Shown in pieces: positions 1-10,458 of a stretch of DNA of 59,341 bases. The translations under genes were made by a program, and so were the position numbers. The stretch covers positions 1-59,341 of the forward strand of contig JAJJLU010003531.1 in the NCBI GenBank assembly GCA_023807065.1, in the 5' to 3' direction. A model generated the notes under the pieces. The model did not search any database, was not told the DNA's origin, and was given only the letters and a program-made list of their open reading frames with translations. Origin of the DNA: Isotricha intestinalis (Eukaryota > Ciliophora > Litostomatea > Vestibuliferida > Isotrichidae). How positions within the stretch are numbered: the stretch's first letter is position 1; each line of letters begins with the position of its first letter.

Positions 1-2
1 AA

Positions 3-236
3 ATTAAATATATTTCAATTACTAGAAATGATAAATTAAAAATGCTAACTGTTGTTTTTTCTAATGATCATATTTATTTATATGATATAAATAAATTAAT
101 GAGATTTACAAAAGAAGAAAATGGAAAAATATTTAAAAAATATTATCAAATGAATATTTTAATTAAAGAAAGGATTACTGCATTAGATAGTCAATTTAAA
201 GACGAAGAAATCGAAGAAGAAGAAATTAATATTTAA
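3..236 (+). CDS. 3' end of a gene cut by the left edge
   Basis: The frame is open from the first bases of the window to a TAA at 234-236, so this is the C-terminal part (77 residues) of a protein that starts outside. The first internal Met (at 42) is probably not the real start. One stretch (VVFSNDHIYLYDI) looks like the last blade of a beta-propeller/WD-type repeat, but one blade is too little to assign a family. The tail is acidic (EEIEEEEINI). The function is unknown. Confidence 0.55.
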   Translation: MKYISITRNDKLKMLTVVFSNDHIYLYDINKLMRFTKEENGKIFKKYYQMNILIKERITALDSQFKDEEIEEEEINI

Positions 237-308
237 TTTGTTTATATATAAAAAATATAATATATATATATATTATTAATAGAATACTTTATATTTTAAT
301 AAATAATT

Positions 309-1088
309 ATGTATAAATATCAAAGAGGAAAAACAAGAACTTCATCTTTGTCAGGAAAAGAAAATAATATTATTAATTCAAAAGACAAAAATGATATTGG
401 TAGTAAAATTAAAAATTTTTTCCAAATTTCAAATGATAAAGAACTTCAAAGAAATACTTCATCTCAATTGAAACTATTTAATAATTCAAAAGTAAATGAA
501 TTATTTACAATAAATAAAACTTGTAGAATTTGTTTTGAAAAAGGAGATAAAATGAACCCATTAATTGCGCCTTGCTTATGTGAAGGCTCAATAAAATATG
601 TTCACCAAATATGTTTAAAAAAATGGTTAATTAAATCAAAAATAAGACCTGAATTATCAAGATGTGAAATATGCAAATATAAATATTATATTAGATATTT
701 TAAAGATAAAAAATTTGATAAACAAGCCTCTAAAAGATTTAATTTTTTAGTTATTTGTTTGATTATTGTAATGATGATAATTTTAACTTTGTTTATTATA
801 TCTATTTATCATACTACTTTTGATAATACTAAAATTAAAAAAAAAATTAAAATCCTATTTATTATAATTTCAATTTTTGTTGCTATAATTCTTTTATCCA
901 CTACCACTGTAATATTTATTTGTTGTTTTAAGAAAAAATGTTCTGAAAAATTATTTGAAAATTATGAAATAAAAGATAAATTTAATGAGTATTCAATTAA
1001 TTCCAAAACATTTTCAAAACAATGTGGTTTGTCTTCTATTAAAACTGCACAAATAAATAATTATGTAGGGGTTGATTTAAAAAAATAA
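309..1088 (+). CDS. Membrane RING-CH (MARCH-type) E3 ubiquitin ligase
   Basis: This 259-residue protein has a complete C4HC3 RING-variant finger: C72 and C75, C89 and C91, H99 and C102, C119 and C122. The Cys in fourth position before the His is the mark of the RING-CH class. Two hydrophobic segments follow (about 145-167 and 181-206), giving a double-pass membrane protein with both ends on the cytosolic side, the usual MARCH topology. Members recruit a ubiquitin-conjugating enzyme and ubiquitinate membrane proteins in the ER and endosomes. The N-terminal 65 residues are polar and low-complexity. The start at 309 is the first Met of the frame and the gene ends in TAA. The family call is firm; the substrate cannot be told. 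Confidence 0.85.
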   Translation: MYKYQRGKTRTSSLSGKENNIINSKDKNDIGSKIKNFFQISNDKELQRNTSSQLKLFNNSKVNELFTINKTCRICFEKGDKMNPLIAPCLCEGSIKYVHQICLKKWLIKSKIRPELSRCEICKYKYYIRYFKDKKFDKQASKRFNFLVICLIIVMMIILTLFIISIYHTTFDNTKIKKKIKILFIIISIFVAIILLSTTTVIFICCFKKKCSEKLFENYEIKDKFNEYSINSKTFSKQCGLSSIKTAQINNYVGVDLKK

Positions 1089-2310
1089 AATACTAATAAT
1101 TGTTATTTTGTGATGTAAATAATTAGATAATATTAAAGTTTATATATTATTTATAATGCAATGAGAATTGAAATAAAAATAATTGATTTTTATTATATAG
1201 ATTTTTTATGTTTAAAATATTATATTTCATTTAAATCTTATTTTGTTCAATTGATATTATTCGTTTATAACTTTTTTCAAATTTTAAAAAAGATTATTTT
1301 TTGTTAATTATACTATTTTCTTATCATTATTATTTGTAGATACTTTTAATAATAATTGTTATCCTTAAATAAAGAATCATATAAATTATTTAAATCAAGT
1401 TAGTCATATAGATTTCATTATTTTCTTTTCTCCATTCATTGAAAAATGAGAAATATAAGTTTTATTTTGATTCAAGATTAATAGAAATATAATCATTCTT
1501 TTATTATTATTGTTTTAATATCCCTATATTGTCAAAGTAACAGGTAAAAATATTTATAATTTTGGATTCTTGATATTTTTTAGTTTACTGTAAAACCAAC
1601 AAAACGAAATTTGAATGAAAAAAATCATTTAGTTATTTATAATTTGTTTTTAGGATAAAGGTTTTAAACATGCTCATTTTTTTTTCATATATCTTTTTCA
1701 CTTTTTTTCTAACATTGAATTTTGTCAATTCAAGGAAAAAATTAAGAAAGTTTTTCTTTACTTTCTTTACCCAAAAGTTAAAAAATTTTTAAATTAATTC
1801 ATTATGAGTTTATAATCTTTTGAAACTTTATTTTGAACTGAAAATTTAAGTAAAAAAAATTTAATTAAAATATATAATTATTTTTATATAATGATAGATA
1901 CATTTAAAGAAAATGAAGCTATGAATATTGTTCATCTAAAAATGTTGATTATTTTTATTTTTGTGTTTTTCATATTTGATTTTTTCTTAGTATTTCTTGT
2001 TTTAAATTATAAAGAGAATTTTATGATTATTATCTGTCAAATTTCATTTGTTCATCCTTTATATTTGAGGATTTTGTATCATTGTTATTTATTTCATTTA
2101 CTAATTTAATATCATCTAAATATTTGAATTTTGATGTTAAAGACATAGATTAAATTCTTTTAAATATTTAATAATTCAATTATAATACTATATAAATTTT
2201 TTAATTCGAAAAATATTTTATAAAATTTTTTTATTAAATTAATCAAAAATTTTTTATTAAATGATTGTTAATTTTTTTCTTTTATCTATTTATAACTTTA
2301 CAATTATATT
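1089..2310. other. Long intergenic region, no confident gene
   Basis: About 1.2 kb of AT-rich sequence lies between two convergent genes. An open frame of 72 codons at 1891-2109 (+) is very hydrophobic (Phe/Ile/Leu from T-rich sequence). The opposite strand of the same stretch reads as a polar, Gln- and Lys-rich peptide interrupted by about eight stops, so it could be a relic of a minus-strand gene. I see no RNA gene or repeat here. Confidence 0.4.
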
Positions 2311-3062
2311 TTAAATTTTATCTTTTGATAACATTATTTCAATATATAAATCTTTGATTTTCTGATAAAATTTTTCAATATTTTTTTGTATTTCTTTATT
2401 AAAACATTTATTAGTATATTTAAAATAAATTATTATTTTACATATATCACTTTCCTTAATAAAATAATTAATATCATCAATTTTATATTCTGACAATAAT
2501 TCTAATATTTTTTTGATACTTTTTTCTTCATTTTTAATACCTTCAATATTATTTTCATTAATTAATTTTAAAACAAAAATGAAATATTTTTGGATTTTAA
2601 AAATAATTTCTTTTTCATTAATTTTTCTATTTTGTTTTTTTCCAATAAAATCATTTTTTTTTTTAATATTTTTATTATTATTAATATCATCAATAAAAAT
2701 TTCAAATTGACATTCATTATTACATAAATCCAATTGTTCAATAGAATTATTTCCACAAGAAGTTTTATTCTCAGAATTATTTTGATTAAGCATATTTTTT
2801 GCTTTAATGATAGAACTCTTTAATTTTTTATTTTTAGTTTTACAAAATTTATCTTGATTACTTATAAAATCAAGAACATTGTTTTTAGAAACCATAGCAT
2901 GAGAATCATCACCTATAAAATTTATAGTGTAAGGTTTGTTAGAATTTTTATTAACATCAATAATCTATAAAATAATTATATTATTTTTACTATTGCAGGC
3001 CACCAAGGATATCCTTGAATTTTTCCGTAAATTATATTTCCAACACTAAATTTTAAACTCAT
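2311..3062 (-). CDS. PWWP + TFIIS-N (LEDGF/HDGF-like) chromatin protein, two exons
   Basis: The minus-strand gene is join(3062..2991, 2964..2311), 241 residues, with a 26-nt GT-AG intron. Exon 1 (24 codons) carries the start of a PWWP domain (VGNIIYGKIQGYPWWPAI). Exon 2 continues it in frame (PYTINFIGDDSHAMV), matching the later strands of the fold. PWWP domains bind methylated histone H3 tails and DNA in nucleosomes. After a polar linker, residues about 140-235 form a helical region (KKILELLSEYKIDDINYFIK) that resembles the TFIIS N-terminal/LEDGF integrase-binding-type domain. The order PWWP then TND is that of LEDGF/HRP2, which link H3K36-methylated chromatin to transcription factors. Without the intron only the last 194 codons are open. 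The PWWP call is strong and the TND call is moderate. Confidence 0.8.
2965..2990 (-). other. 26-nt intron in the PWWP gene
   Basis: On the minus strand it begins GTAAAA and ends TTATAG. Removing it joins WPAI to IIDV and restores a continuous PWWP domain; unspliced, the frame meets TAA within a few codons. The length is a non-multiple of three, so retention would truncate the protein. Confidence 0.8.
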
Positions 3063-3195
3063 GAAAAAATCTAAATTAATTTTTTGATTAATATATTTTA
3101 AATTTTCTTTTGATGATTAATATTATTATTAAAAAATATACTTTTAAAATAAATTTTTAATATATTATTTATATTTAGTCAATATTTAATTTTAT

Positions 3196-5187
3196 TTAAG
3201 CTGCTTCTGGAGTTTTTTGTGCTTGACCTTGTGTTTTAGTAGTTTTATTCAAAGTGTTATTTAAAGAAGTAGTTTGATTATTTGGAGCAGTCATAGTATA
3301 TTGCATACTTTGAGAAGGGTTAATTTGATTTAAAACCATTTCAGAACTTCTTTTAATAATTTCATCAAAATCAATTCCATTTTTAAGATCAATTTTCATT
3401 GAAGAAGTAAGGTTTTTATTTAATATTTTTGGTTTTTCAAACTTCTCTAATTTTTCTCTCATTTCATTTCTTAATTTTTCAAGTTCATCTTGTTCAGGAA
3501 CTTCTTTAGCATTAACTGCATTATCAAACATTTGAATTAATTTATAATAATCTTCAACATTAGAAATAAATTTATTAACACTTGTTTCATTATAAGGTAA
3601 ATTGGGATCAATGTTAGTTTTATTATTAACATATTCTGATAAATAAGTACCATTTAATTTAGTTAAATACTCATCTGTAGAAGGTTGAATTCTTTTAAAT
3701 ATTTCTCTTTTATGAGCAATATCTTCTTCTAATATTTTAATAGCATTTTCTAATTCTTCAATATTAGCTTTTTTTTCTTCATTAAATTTATCTTTATCTT
3801 CAATATTTCCTTTTTTCTTTTCAGCTAAGAAATCAATTTTTTCTTGGACAACTTTTTTCTTATCTTCTAATTCAGTGACATCATTTTCTAAAGAAGTAAT
3901 ATACATTTCAATATTACTCATTTGTTCTTCAGTTTTATGGAAAACAATAGGAAGATCTTCAATAGAATCAACACCAGTATATTCCATCATTCTATTAAAA
4001 GCTTCTTTAATCATTTCTGCATTTTTTGAATATTTTTCAATCATATATTTTTTAAATTTATTTATATATTTCCATTTATTTACAACTTCTTCAATAATTG
4101 GAGTTCTATCTGAAATTTCTTCTGCTGCAAGTAATTTTATTTGTCTTTCTAATTCTTTTGCATTTGCTCCTTTAAATAATGCTTTTGTATCGGAAACCAT
4201 TGATAACATTTGTCTTTTTTTAGCTTGTTCTTTTTTTTCTTCTCTTTCTCTTTTTATAAATTCTTCTATTAATTTATGATATTCTTCTTCTAATTCATCT
4301 CTATTTTCTTCAAATTGTTTTTGTTGGGCTTTTCCAGTGTCAACACTCTTTTTTAATTCTGCTGTTTTTATTTTTCCTTTTGATTTCTCATTCTTTTTAT
4401 TGATTTCATCTAATTCTTCTTGTTTTTGTTGATTTGATTGCTTTATTGCTTCTCTTTGAGCTATTGCAATGTTTTTTTGCTTCCTTAAATTTTGAATTTG
4501 CTGTTTTAAATCTTCATTACCTAAAATAATACCATTTATATCATTTGTTAATATTTCTAAATGAAGTTGATTTTTTGCCATTTCTTTTCTTGTTTTTTCT
4601 TGTTCTTCAGCGAGTTCTTTATCTTTACCTTTTTTTCTTTTAATAGGATCATAAACATGATGTTCTTTTTTTTCTTTGGCTCTTTCAATTTTTTCTTTTT
4701 CCTTTTCTTCTTTAGATTGAGCAACTGGTTTTCCTTGTAATTCACAATATGTTCTATATTTCTTATCATAACGCTCAGTGACAATTCTCAAATTAATTTT
4801 TTCATGTTCTATTTTTTTAGTAATATCTTGAATTTCTTTTTGAATATCTTCAACAGAAGCTTTAGTAAATTTCTTACCAACTCGTTTTAAGTCTTCTGCA
4901 AGATCAGGATCGATATCTTCTTCTTCTTCTACAACTTCCTCTTCACCACCTTCACCATCTTGAGGGTTCTCACCTTCATTACCTTCTTTCCCTTCTTCTC
5001 CTTCACCTTCTCCTCCTTCTTGACCTCCATTACCTTCTCCTCCTTCTTGATTCTCCTCTCCTTCTGGCTTAGCTGCTTCTTCTCCTTGAATCTGAGATTG
5101 AACTGGTTCTATTTGTGCATCATCTCCTCCTTCTGGTTTGGTCTCTTCTTTTACTTCTTCTTGTTTTTGTTCTTCTTGATCTGCCAT
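3196..5187 (-). CDS. Coiled-coil protein, outer-dynein-arm docking complex-like
   Basis: This 663-residue protein opens with about 95 acidic, Gly/Glu-rich disordered residues, then forms almost continuous coiled coil (about 110-490). Residues around 395-450 (TGVDSIEDLPIVFHKTEEQM, then further helix) follow the pattern 'TG..d.eel...F...EEqn..l' of the ODA docking proteins CCDC63/CCDC114/CCDC151, which anchor outer dynein arms on doublet microtubules. A motif YRTYCELQGKP lies near residue 150. The C-terminal 100 residues are less helical and polar. It starts at MADQEEQ and stops at TAA. Coiled coils converge easily, so it may be another axonemal coiled-coil protein; a ciliary role is likely but not proven. 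Confidence 0.55.
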   Translation of the reverse strand: MADQEEQKQEEVKEETKPEGGDDAQIEPVQSQIQGEEAAKPEGEENQEGGEGNGGQEGGEGEGEEGKEGNEGENPQDGEGGEEEVVEEEEDIDPDLAEDLKRVGKKFTKASVEDIQKEIQDITKKIEHEKINLRIVTERYDKKYRTYCELQGKPVAQSKEEKEKEKIERAKEKKEHHVYDPIKRKKGKDKELAEEQEKTRKEMAKNQLHLEILTNDINGIILGNEDLKQQIQNLRKQKNIAIAQREAIKQSNQQKQEELDEINKKNEKSKGKIKTAELKKSVDTGKAQQKQFEENRDELEEEYHKLIEEFIKREREEKKEQAKKRQMLSMVSDTKALFKGANAKELERQIKLLAAEEISDRTPIIEEVVNKWKYINKFKKYMIEKYSKNAEMIKEAFNRMMEYTGVDSIEDLPIVFHKTEEQMSNIEMYITSLENDVTELEDKKKVVQEKIDFLAEKKKGNIEDKDKFNEEKKANIEELENAIKILEEDIAHKREIFKRIQPSTDEYLTKLNGTYLSEYVNNKTNIDPNLPYNETSVNKFISNVEDYYKLIQMFDNAVNAKEVPEQDELEKLRNEMREKLEKFEKPKILNKNLTSSMKIDLKNGIDFDEIIKRSSEMVLNQINPSQSMQYTMTAPNNQTTSLNNTLNKTTKTQGQAQKTPEAA

Positions 5188-5496
5188 TTTAAAAGTTTTT
5201 TTATTTGTTAGTTTTTTATTTTTGTAACTTATATAGATGGGATTTTTTAATTATTTTTAGGGTTAGATTAATTTTTTTAATTCTTTTTTTTTTATTTTTT
5301 TTAAATATTTAAAATATATATAATTTGTTCATTCGCATGAATCATATAATTTCAATTTAATTTGACATGAAATCACCAAAAAAAAAATAAAAGAATAAAG
5401 TTCATTCAATAAAAACAAACTTTTCTTTATATATTTTAACAAAACAATAAATAAAAAGATAATAATTTCCTTATATAATTCAAAAATAAATAAAAA

Positions 5497-7863
5497 ATGG
5501 AGCTTAAATCTCTTAAGTATTGGAAAAACCAATCTCCTCCTTTACCAAACATTCCTTTTACTGATCCATTATTTCCTCCAACAATAAATTCTTTAATTAG
5601 TAAAAAACTAAATGGAGAATATATAGATATAAAAGAAGGACCAATTCGTTCAAAAAAAATAGATACAATAAATACAATATGGAAGAGATGTTCAGATATA
5701 TTTAAAAACCAAAAATATCTTTTATTTGAAAATAAAATTGAAATGGAAGATATAAAACAAGGAACATTAGGAGATTGTTATTTTTTAGCAAGTACAGCAG
5801 CATTAACAGAATATCCTAATTTAATATATCAAATGTTTAAAACAAAAGAAATTAATTCAGAAGGTTATTTTGAAATAATATTATTTATAGATGGTAAATT
5901 TCAAATAGTAATTATAGATGATTACTTACCTATTGATATTAGAACTGGAAAAGAAATATATGCAAGAGGAAATAACAATGAATTATGGGTTTGTTTATTA
6001 GAAAAAGCTTGGGCTAAAATTAATGGAGGATATTCAAATATAATAAAAGGTTGGATGCATCAAGTTTTAGAAACTTTTACTGGATTTCCCAGTCAAAGTT
6101 TCAATCATAGAAAAACAAATAGTGAGATATTATGGGATGCTATAACTTATGCAAATAATAATAATTGTATTTTATCTTGTTCTTCAAAAAAAAATGTCGA
6201 ATTTAAAGGATTAATTAATTCTCATGCTTATACTTTAATTGGTGCTTATGAAATTAATAGTCAAGATAAAAAAGTTAAACTTGTCAAATTAAGAAATACT
6301 TGGGGATTTGGAGAATGGAATGGTGATTGGGGGAAAAAAAGCCCTTTATGGACCAATGAAGAAATTAAACAAGTTGATTATAATAATAATAATAATGGTA
6401 CTTTTTATATGAGTTTTGATGATTATTTTAAATTCTTTAATGTTACTGATATTTGCTTTATTCAACATAATAGTTATAGTAAATCTTTTAAGATTAAAGG
6501 AGAAGATATTTTCAAAGGACAAATTTTTAATATATATATTGAAGAAAAAGTTTTTTTTAGTGTTTCAGTTATTAGAAAAATGTGGAGATTTAATAGAGAA
6601 TTGAATGGTACAATTATTCCTTCTGTTTTAATTTTAATGAAATATAATCCTAATGAAAGTTCAAATCAAATGATGTCAGATTTTCAAGGAGTGAATAATT
6701 CATATGAAGATGTTACTTTATCTAGAAATTTGGTTCCAGGATATTATGTTATTTACACTTATCATGATTTATTTCATTCTACTTTGAAAGAAGAAGAATA
6801 CTATTATGTTAAATTTGATTGTAAAGCTCAATTCAAAGTTTTAAAAAGAAGAATGGATGATAATTTAGAAGGATTTCCTTTTTTAAAACAAATGGTTATC
6901 CAAGGAGTTGTTTCATCAAGGAAATTTAATCCTGAAGAACGTTTTCAATCTTTTATTTCTTCTTATAGAAAAAGCGGAATTGGACATAGATTAATATATA
7001 ATCATACTAAAAAAATTATGAAATATATTCAATATACTAAAGATATGAAAAATCAATTTGTTTTATCTCCTTTTAATAAAACTAATACTTTTACTTGGTT
7101 TATTCACCCAGGACAAATTAATTGTATATTAACCATGGAAATTGATTCCAAACAAAATTCTACAATATGTCAAAAATCTAAAGGTTTTTATGTAAATAAA
7201 TATTTTCCAAAAGAAGATAATATTAACATATTTCAATATATTAATGAAAATGTATCTAGAGAAAATATATTAGATATTAATTCTTATTATGATTATGTAA
7301 CAATGCCATTAGAAAAGGCAAAAGAAATTTTATATTTTGAGCAAATTGATATGAATGAAAATACTTTCAATCAAATTGCACTTGCTGAACAATGTTTAAT
7401 TAATAAAATATTAAAATTAAATCCTGTTGAAAACGAAAGAAATTTATCTTGGATTTGTGTAGAAGGTGAAAATGGAAAATATGTAGGTCAAATTAATAAA
7501 AATGGTATTAAAGAAGGAAGAGGAGCTTTTATTTTTCAAGATACTGTTTATATTGGATATTTTGTAAATAATAAAGAAAATGGACAAGGTATAATATATG
7601 ATATTAGTTTAGAACATATGAAATATAAGGGAAATTTTGTTGATGGAGTTAAAAATGGAAAAGGTATTTTTTATTATAAAAATGGAGATAAATATGAAGG
7701 TGATTTTGAAAATAATAAAAAAGAAGGTTTTGGAATTTTTTATTTTAAATCTGGAAATACTTGGGAAGGACCTTTTCATGATGATAAAATGGATGGAGAA
7801 GGAATTTTTAAAGGGAAAAAAGAAAGAAGAATTACATATATTAAAGGAATTTTACAAAAGTAA
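5497..7863 (+). CDS. Calpain-type cysteine protease with C-terminal MORN repeats
   Basis: This 788-residue protein has a calpain catalytic core with the full triad: C94 (QGTLGDCYFLAS), H243 (NSHAYTLIGAYE) and N267 (KLRNTWGFGEWNGDW). The W-containing motif ELWVCLLEKAWAKINGGYS is the usual calpain signature. A beta-sandwich region typical of calpains follows (about 330-630). Residues about 655-785 carry about five MORN repeats (for example YKGNFVDGVKNGKGIFYYKN and YEGDFENNKKEGFGIFYF), which bind membranes or form scaffolds. Calpains are intracellular, often Ca-regulated proteases; no EF-hand is visible. The fusion of a calpain to MORN repeats suggests a membrane- or cortex-tethered protease. 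The gene is divergent from the coiled-coil gene, with about 310 bp between the starts. Confidence 0.88.
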   Translation: MELKSLKYWKNQSPPLPNIPFTDPLFPPTINSLISKKLNGEYIDIKEGPIRSKKIDTINTIWKRCSDIFKNQKYLLFENKIEMEDIKQGTLGDCYFLASTAALTEYPNLIYQMFKTKEINSEGYFEIILFIDGKFQIVIIDDYLPIDIRTGKEIYARGNNNELWVCLLEKAWAKINGGYSNIIKGWMHQVLETFTGFPSQSFNHRKTNSEILWDAITYANNNNCILSCSSKKNVEFKGLINSHAYTLIGAYEINSQDKKVKLVKLRNTWGFGEWNGDWGKKSPLWTNEEIKQVDYNNNNNGTFYMSFDDYFKFFNVTDICFIQHNSYSKSFKIKGEDIFKGQIFNIYIEEKVFFSVSVIRKMWRFNRELNGTIIPSVLILMKYNPNESSNQMMSDFQGVNNSYEDVTLSRNLVPGYYVIYTYHDLFHSTLKEEEYYYVKFDCKAQFKVLKRRMDDNLEGFPFLKQMVIQGVVSSRKFNPEERFQSFISSYRKSGIGHRLIYNHTKKIMKYIQYTKDMKNQFVLSPFNKTNTFTWFIHPGQINCILTMEIDSKQNSTICQKSKGFYVNKYFPKEDNINIFQYINENVSRENILDINSYYDYVTMPLEKAKEILYFEQIDMNENTFNQIALAEQCLINKILKLNPVENERNLSWICVEGENGKYVGQINKNGIKEGRGAFIFQDTVYIGYFVNNKENGQGIIYDISLEHMKYKGNFVDGVKNGKGIFYYKNGDKYEGDFENNKKEGFGIFYFKSGNTWEGPFHDDKMDGEGIFKGKKERRITYIKGILQK

Positions 7864-8075
7864 ATTCTTAATACATTAAACATATTAATAATAACTTGTT
7901 GTAAATGATGTGATTTCAGAGTGAAATATAATATATATATTATTGAATTATAAAATTATAAAAAATATAATTTTTTGAAATATTCAAAATTTTAAAGAGT
8001 TAATATAAATTTTTATATTAATGAATATGAGTATAAATAGTGAATTTTTTTTATTAAATTAATTAATTTAAATAA

Positions 8076-10458
8076 ATGGAAGACAAATACAGAAGGCAAT
8101 ACAAAGATTTAATGTAAAATATAAAAAAAATAAATTATTTAATCATATAGTGAAAATCCAACTACATTAAAAATATTAAAATATAAATTAATACTGAAAA
8201 AAAAGGAACTTTCAAAAAATTTTGAAATTCAAAAAATTCCAATGAGTGCTTCAATAAGGCATTTGACTCCTTGGGACATTATTCTTCGTAAAATAAAATT
8301 TATAAATATTTTTCATTAATTAGTTCAAAGTAAATATATGGCATTAGATTTTTATGAAGAAAGAAAATGGAAAAAAGCAAGTTGTTTTATTTTTTCTAGA
8401 TATTGTGCTCAAGAAGTAAAAACAAAAGAAGAAAATAAAAAATTAGATTCATTATATGTTAAATGTCTTAATTTAAATTCTTCTTTAAAAGATACAAAAA
8501 ATACTTCTTCAATTTCTCTTAGTAATGACAATAAAAATAAAGGTCAATTAATATTTATTTGTAAAAAAGATAATGAATATATTATTAATGAAATTGCAAA
8601 GTGGAAAATATGCATAAATGAATTAGAAAATAAATTAAAGGAAGCAAAGTCACAAAAAATTGAAAAATTTTTAAGAATTTTAAATGAGATTGGAAATATA
8701 ATTAAAAATCAAGAAGAAAATATAAAAAGAATTGATAATGATGAGAAAAAAAGACAAGAATTAAAAAATGAAACTAAAAGTTTTTCTTTAAGTGAATATG
8801 CTCTTCAATTACAAACTACTTTTTCTGCAATTACAAATTCTTCTCCTGGTTTTGGTCAAGATTCTCGTTTAGATTTTAAAAATTTACATAAAAAAATTAC
8901 AAGTTTACTTGATGAAATTACTGGAGAAATTTACCAATCAATTGATACTACAATTAATAATAAAAATTCTAAACATAAAAATACTATTAATGAAAATCCA
9001 AATAAAAAACTAAATATTGAAAATAATCAAGATTTGAATATGATAAATCCAAATAATAATATTAAAAACTTTAATTCCAATAACATTATTTCAAATAGTA
9101 TAGAAAAAAGAAGAGCGGATATTAAAAATATAGAAAATAAAAATCTTGAAGAAATAACTAATGAATTAATAGGAAATAATATATCTACAATAATATTTAA
9201 TATTAATGATGATTATTCATCAGAAGAAATTCTAGATTTCTTAGGAGAAATTCATAATACAGATAAATTTGAACAATTACCTTCTTATGATTATAAAAAA
9301 ATTCAAAATGAAAAAATAGATTTAAATTCAATAAAATTAAATTTCGAAAATGTTTACTTTAAAACTTTTCCTTCTGTTTACTTTAATGATAATTCTAGTA
9401 GAAATAAAAAATTAATTGAAAAAGATATTATTGCTTTAAAATCTCAAACAAAGAAAAAAAAATCACCAGATTCAGAACAAAATGATATTTATTCAAAATT
9501 AACTCCTTTACAAAAATTAGTTTTAATTTGGGGAATATCATTATATGGAAAAAATGAGTTTATATTAAATGATATTTGTAATTCGTTTTCTTTTACAAAA
9601 AATATAAATTTAGATAATGAAGATATAGAATTCATAATTGAAAAAATATTAGAAGAAATAAATGTAGATATGTTAGCAAGTAATTTTAATTCTTTAGTTT
9701 CTAAAACTTTTAGAAATATTCCAATTAATATTGAATCTCCAATTCATATTACTACAACTTCTAGATTTAATTATAATTATCAATTGAAAGATTTTTTCTC
9801 AGGAAAAATTAAAACTTTAACTGATTCTAAAGAAATAGAAAAGAAATATAAATTAATAAAATATTCTTTTGGTAGTATTGAAAAGAGAAATAATCAAAAT
9901 AATGAAAATATTCATTTTATTTATAATAATCCTTTTTTTGAAAATTATTATATGAAAAGAAAATTTAGTTATGCTATAATGGAACAAATGAAAAAATTAT
10001 GTGATCAAATAAATGAAATTTCAGAAAAAAATGTTTCTCAATATGATTATTATCAAATGAAAGAAATTCCAAAATTAGAATCTGCAAAAAATAATTTAAA
10101 CCACAAAAAAAAAGTTAATGATATAAAAAGTTATGAAAATATTAGAAAAGCAAAAAATAAAAAATTAAACAGAGAAGAAGTTTTAAAAGATTTAGAATCG
10201 AGCAAACAACAAATTGATGTTAAAAAAATAACAGATAATGTATTAGATGAACAAAATAATGATTGTAAAAATATAGGAAGACCAAAAATAATGGAAGTAT
10301 TATCATTTTTTTGTTATGAAACAATAGAAAAAGAATGGAAACAATTAAGAGCTACTTGGTATCAAAATAATTCTAAATTTAATCCAAAATATAGAAAAGG
10401 GAAATTTGAAGTTAATCAACAAATTCAAAATCGAATGCAACAAAATAATAAAAAATAA
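8076..10458 (+). CDS. HSA-domain protein, Eaf1/Vid21-like (NuA4 scaffold), three exons
   Basis: The gene is join(8076..8113, 8151..8287, 8324..10458), 769 residues. Splicing two short introns joins a conserved HSA (helicase/SANT-associated) domain that no single frame shows: LTPWDIILLQSKYMALDFYE, then ERKWKKA, at residues about 51-79. HSA domains bind actin-related proteins in chromatin complexes. About residues 440-500 (LTPLQKLVLIWGISLYGKNE) resemble a SANT/Myb module. There is no SNF2 ATPase, so HSA + SANT without a motor matches Eaf1/Vid21, the scaffold of the NuA4 acetyltransferase, better than p400/Swr1. The middle is Asn/Lys-rich and disordered. The HSA call is strong; the Eaf1 assignment is inferred from architecture. 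Confidence 0.75.
8114..8150 (+). other. 37-nt intron 1 of the HSA gene
   Basis: It begins GTAAAATAT and ends CATATAG. It splits an Ile codon (AT|T). Without splicing the frame stops at once, because the donor supplies TAA directly after ATG. With it, exon 2 stays open for 45 codons. Confidence 0.75.
8288..8323 (+). other. 36-nt intron 2 of the HSA gene
   Basis: It begins GTAAAATAA and ends ATTAG, splitting a Leu codon (C|TT). It interrupts the HSA domain exactly between WDIIL and QSKYMALDFYEERKWK; joining restores the domain consensus, which is good evidence that it is real. Confidence 0.8.
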
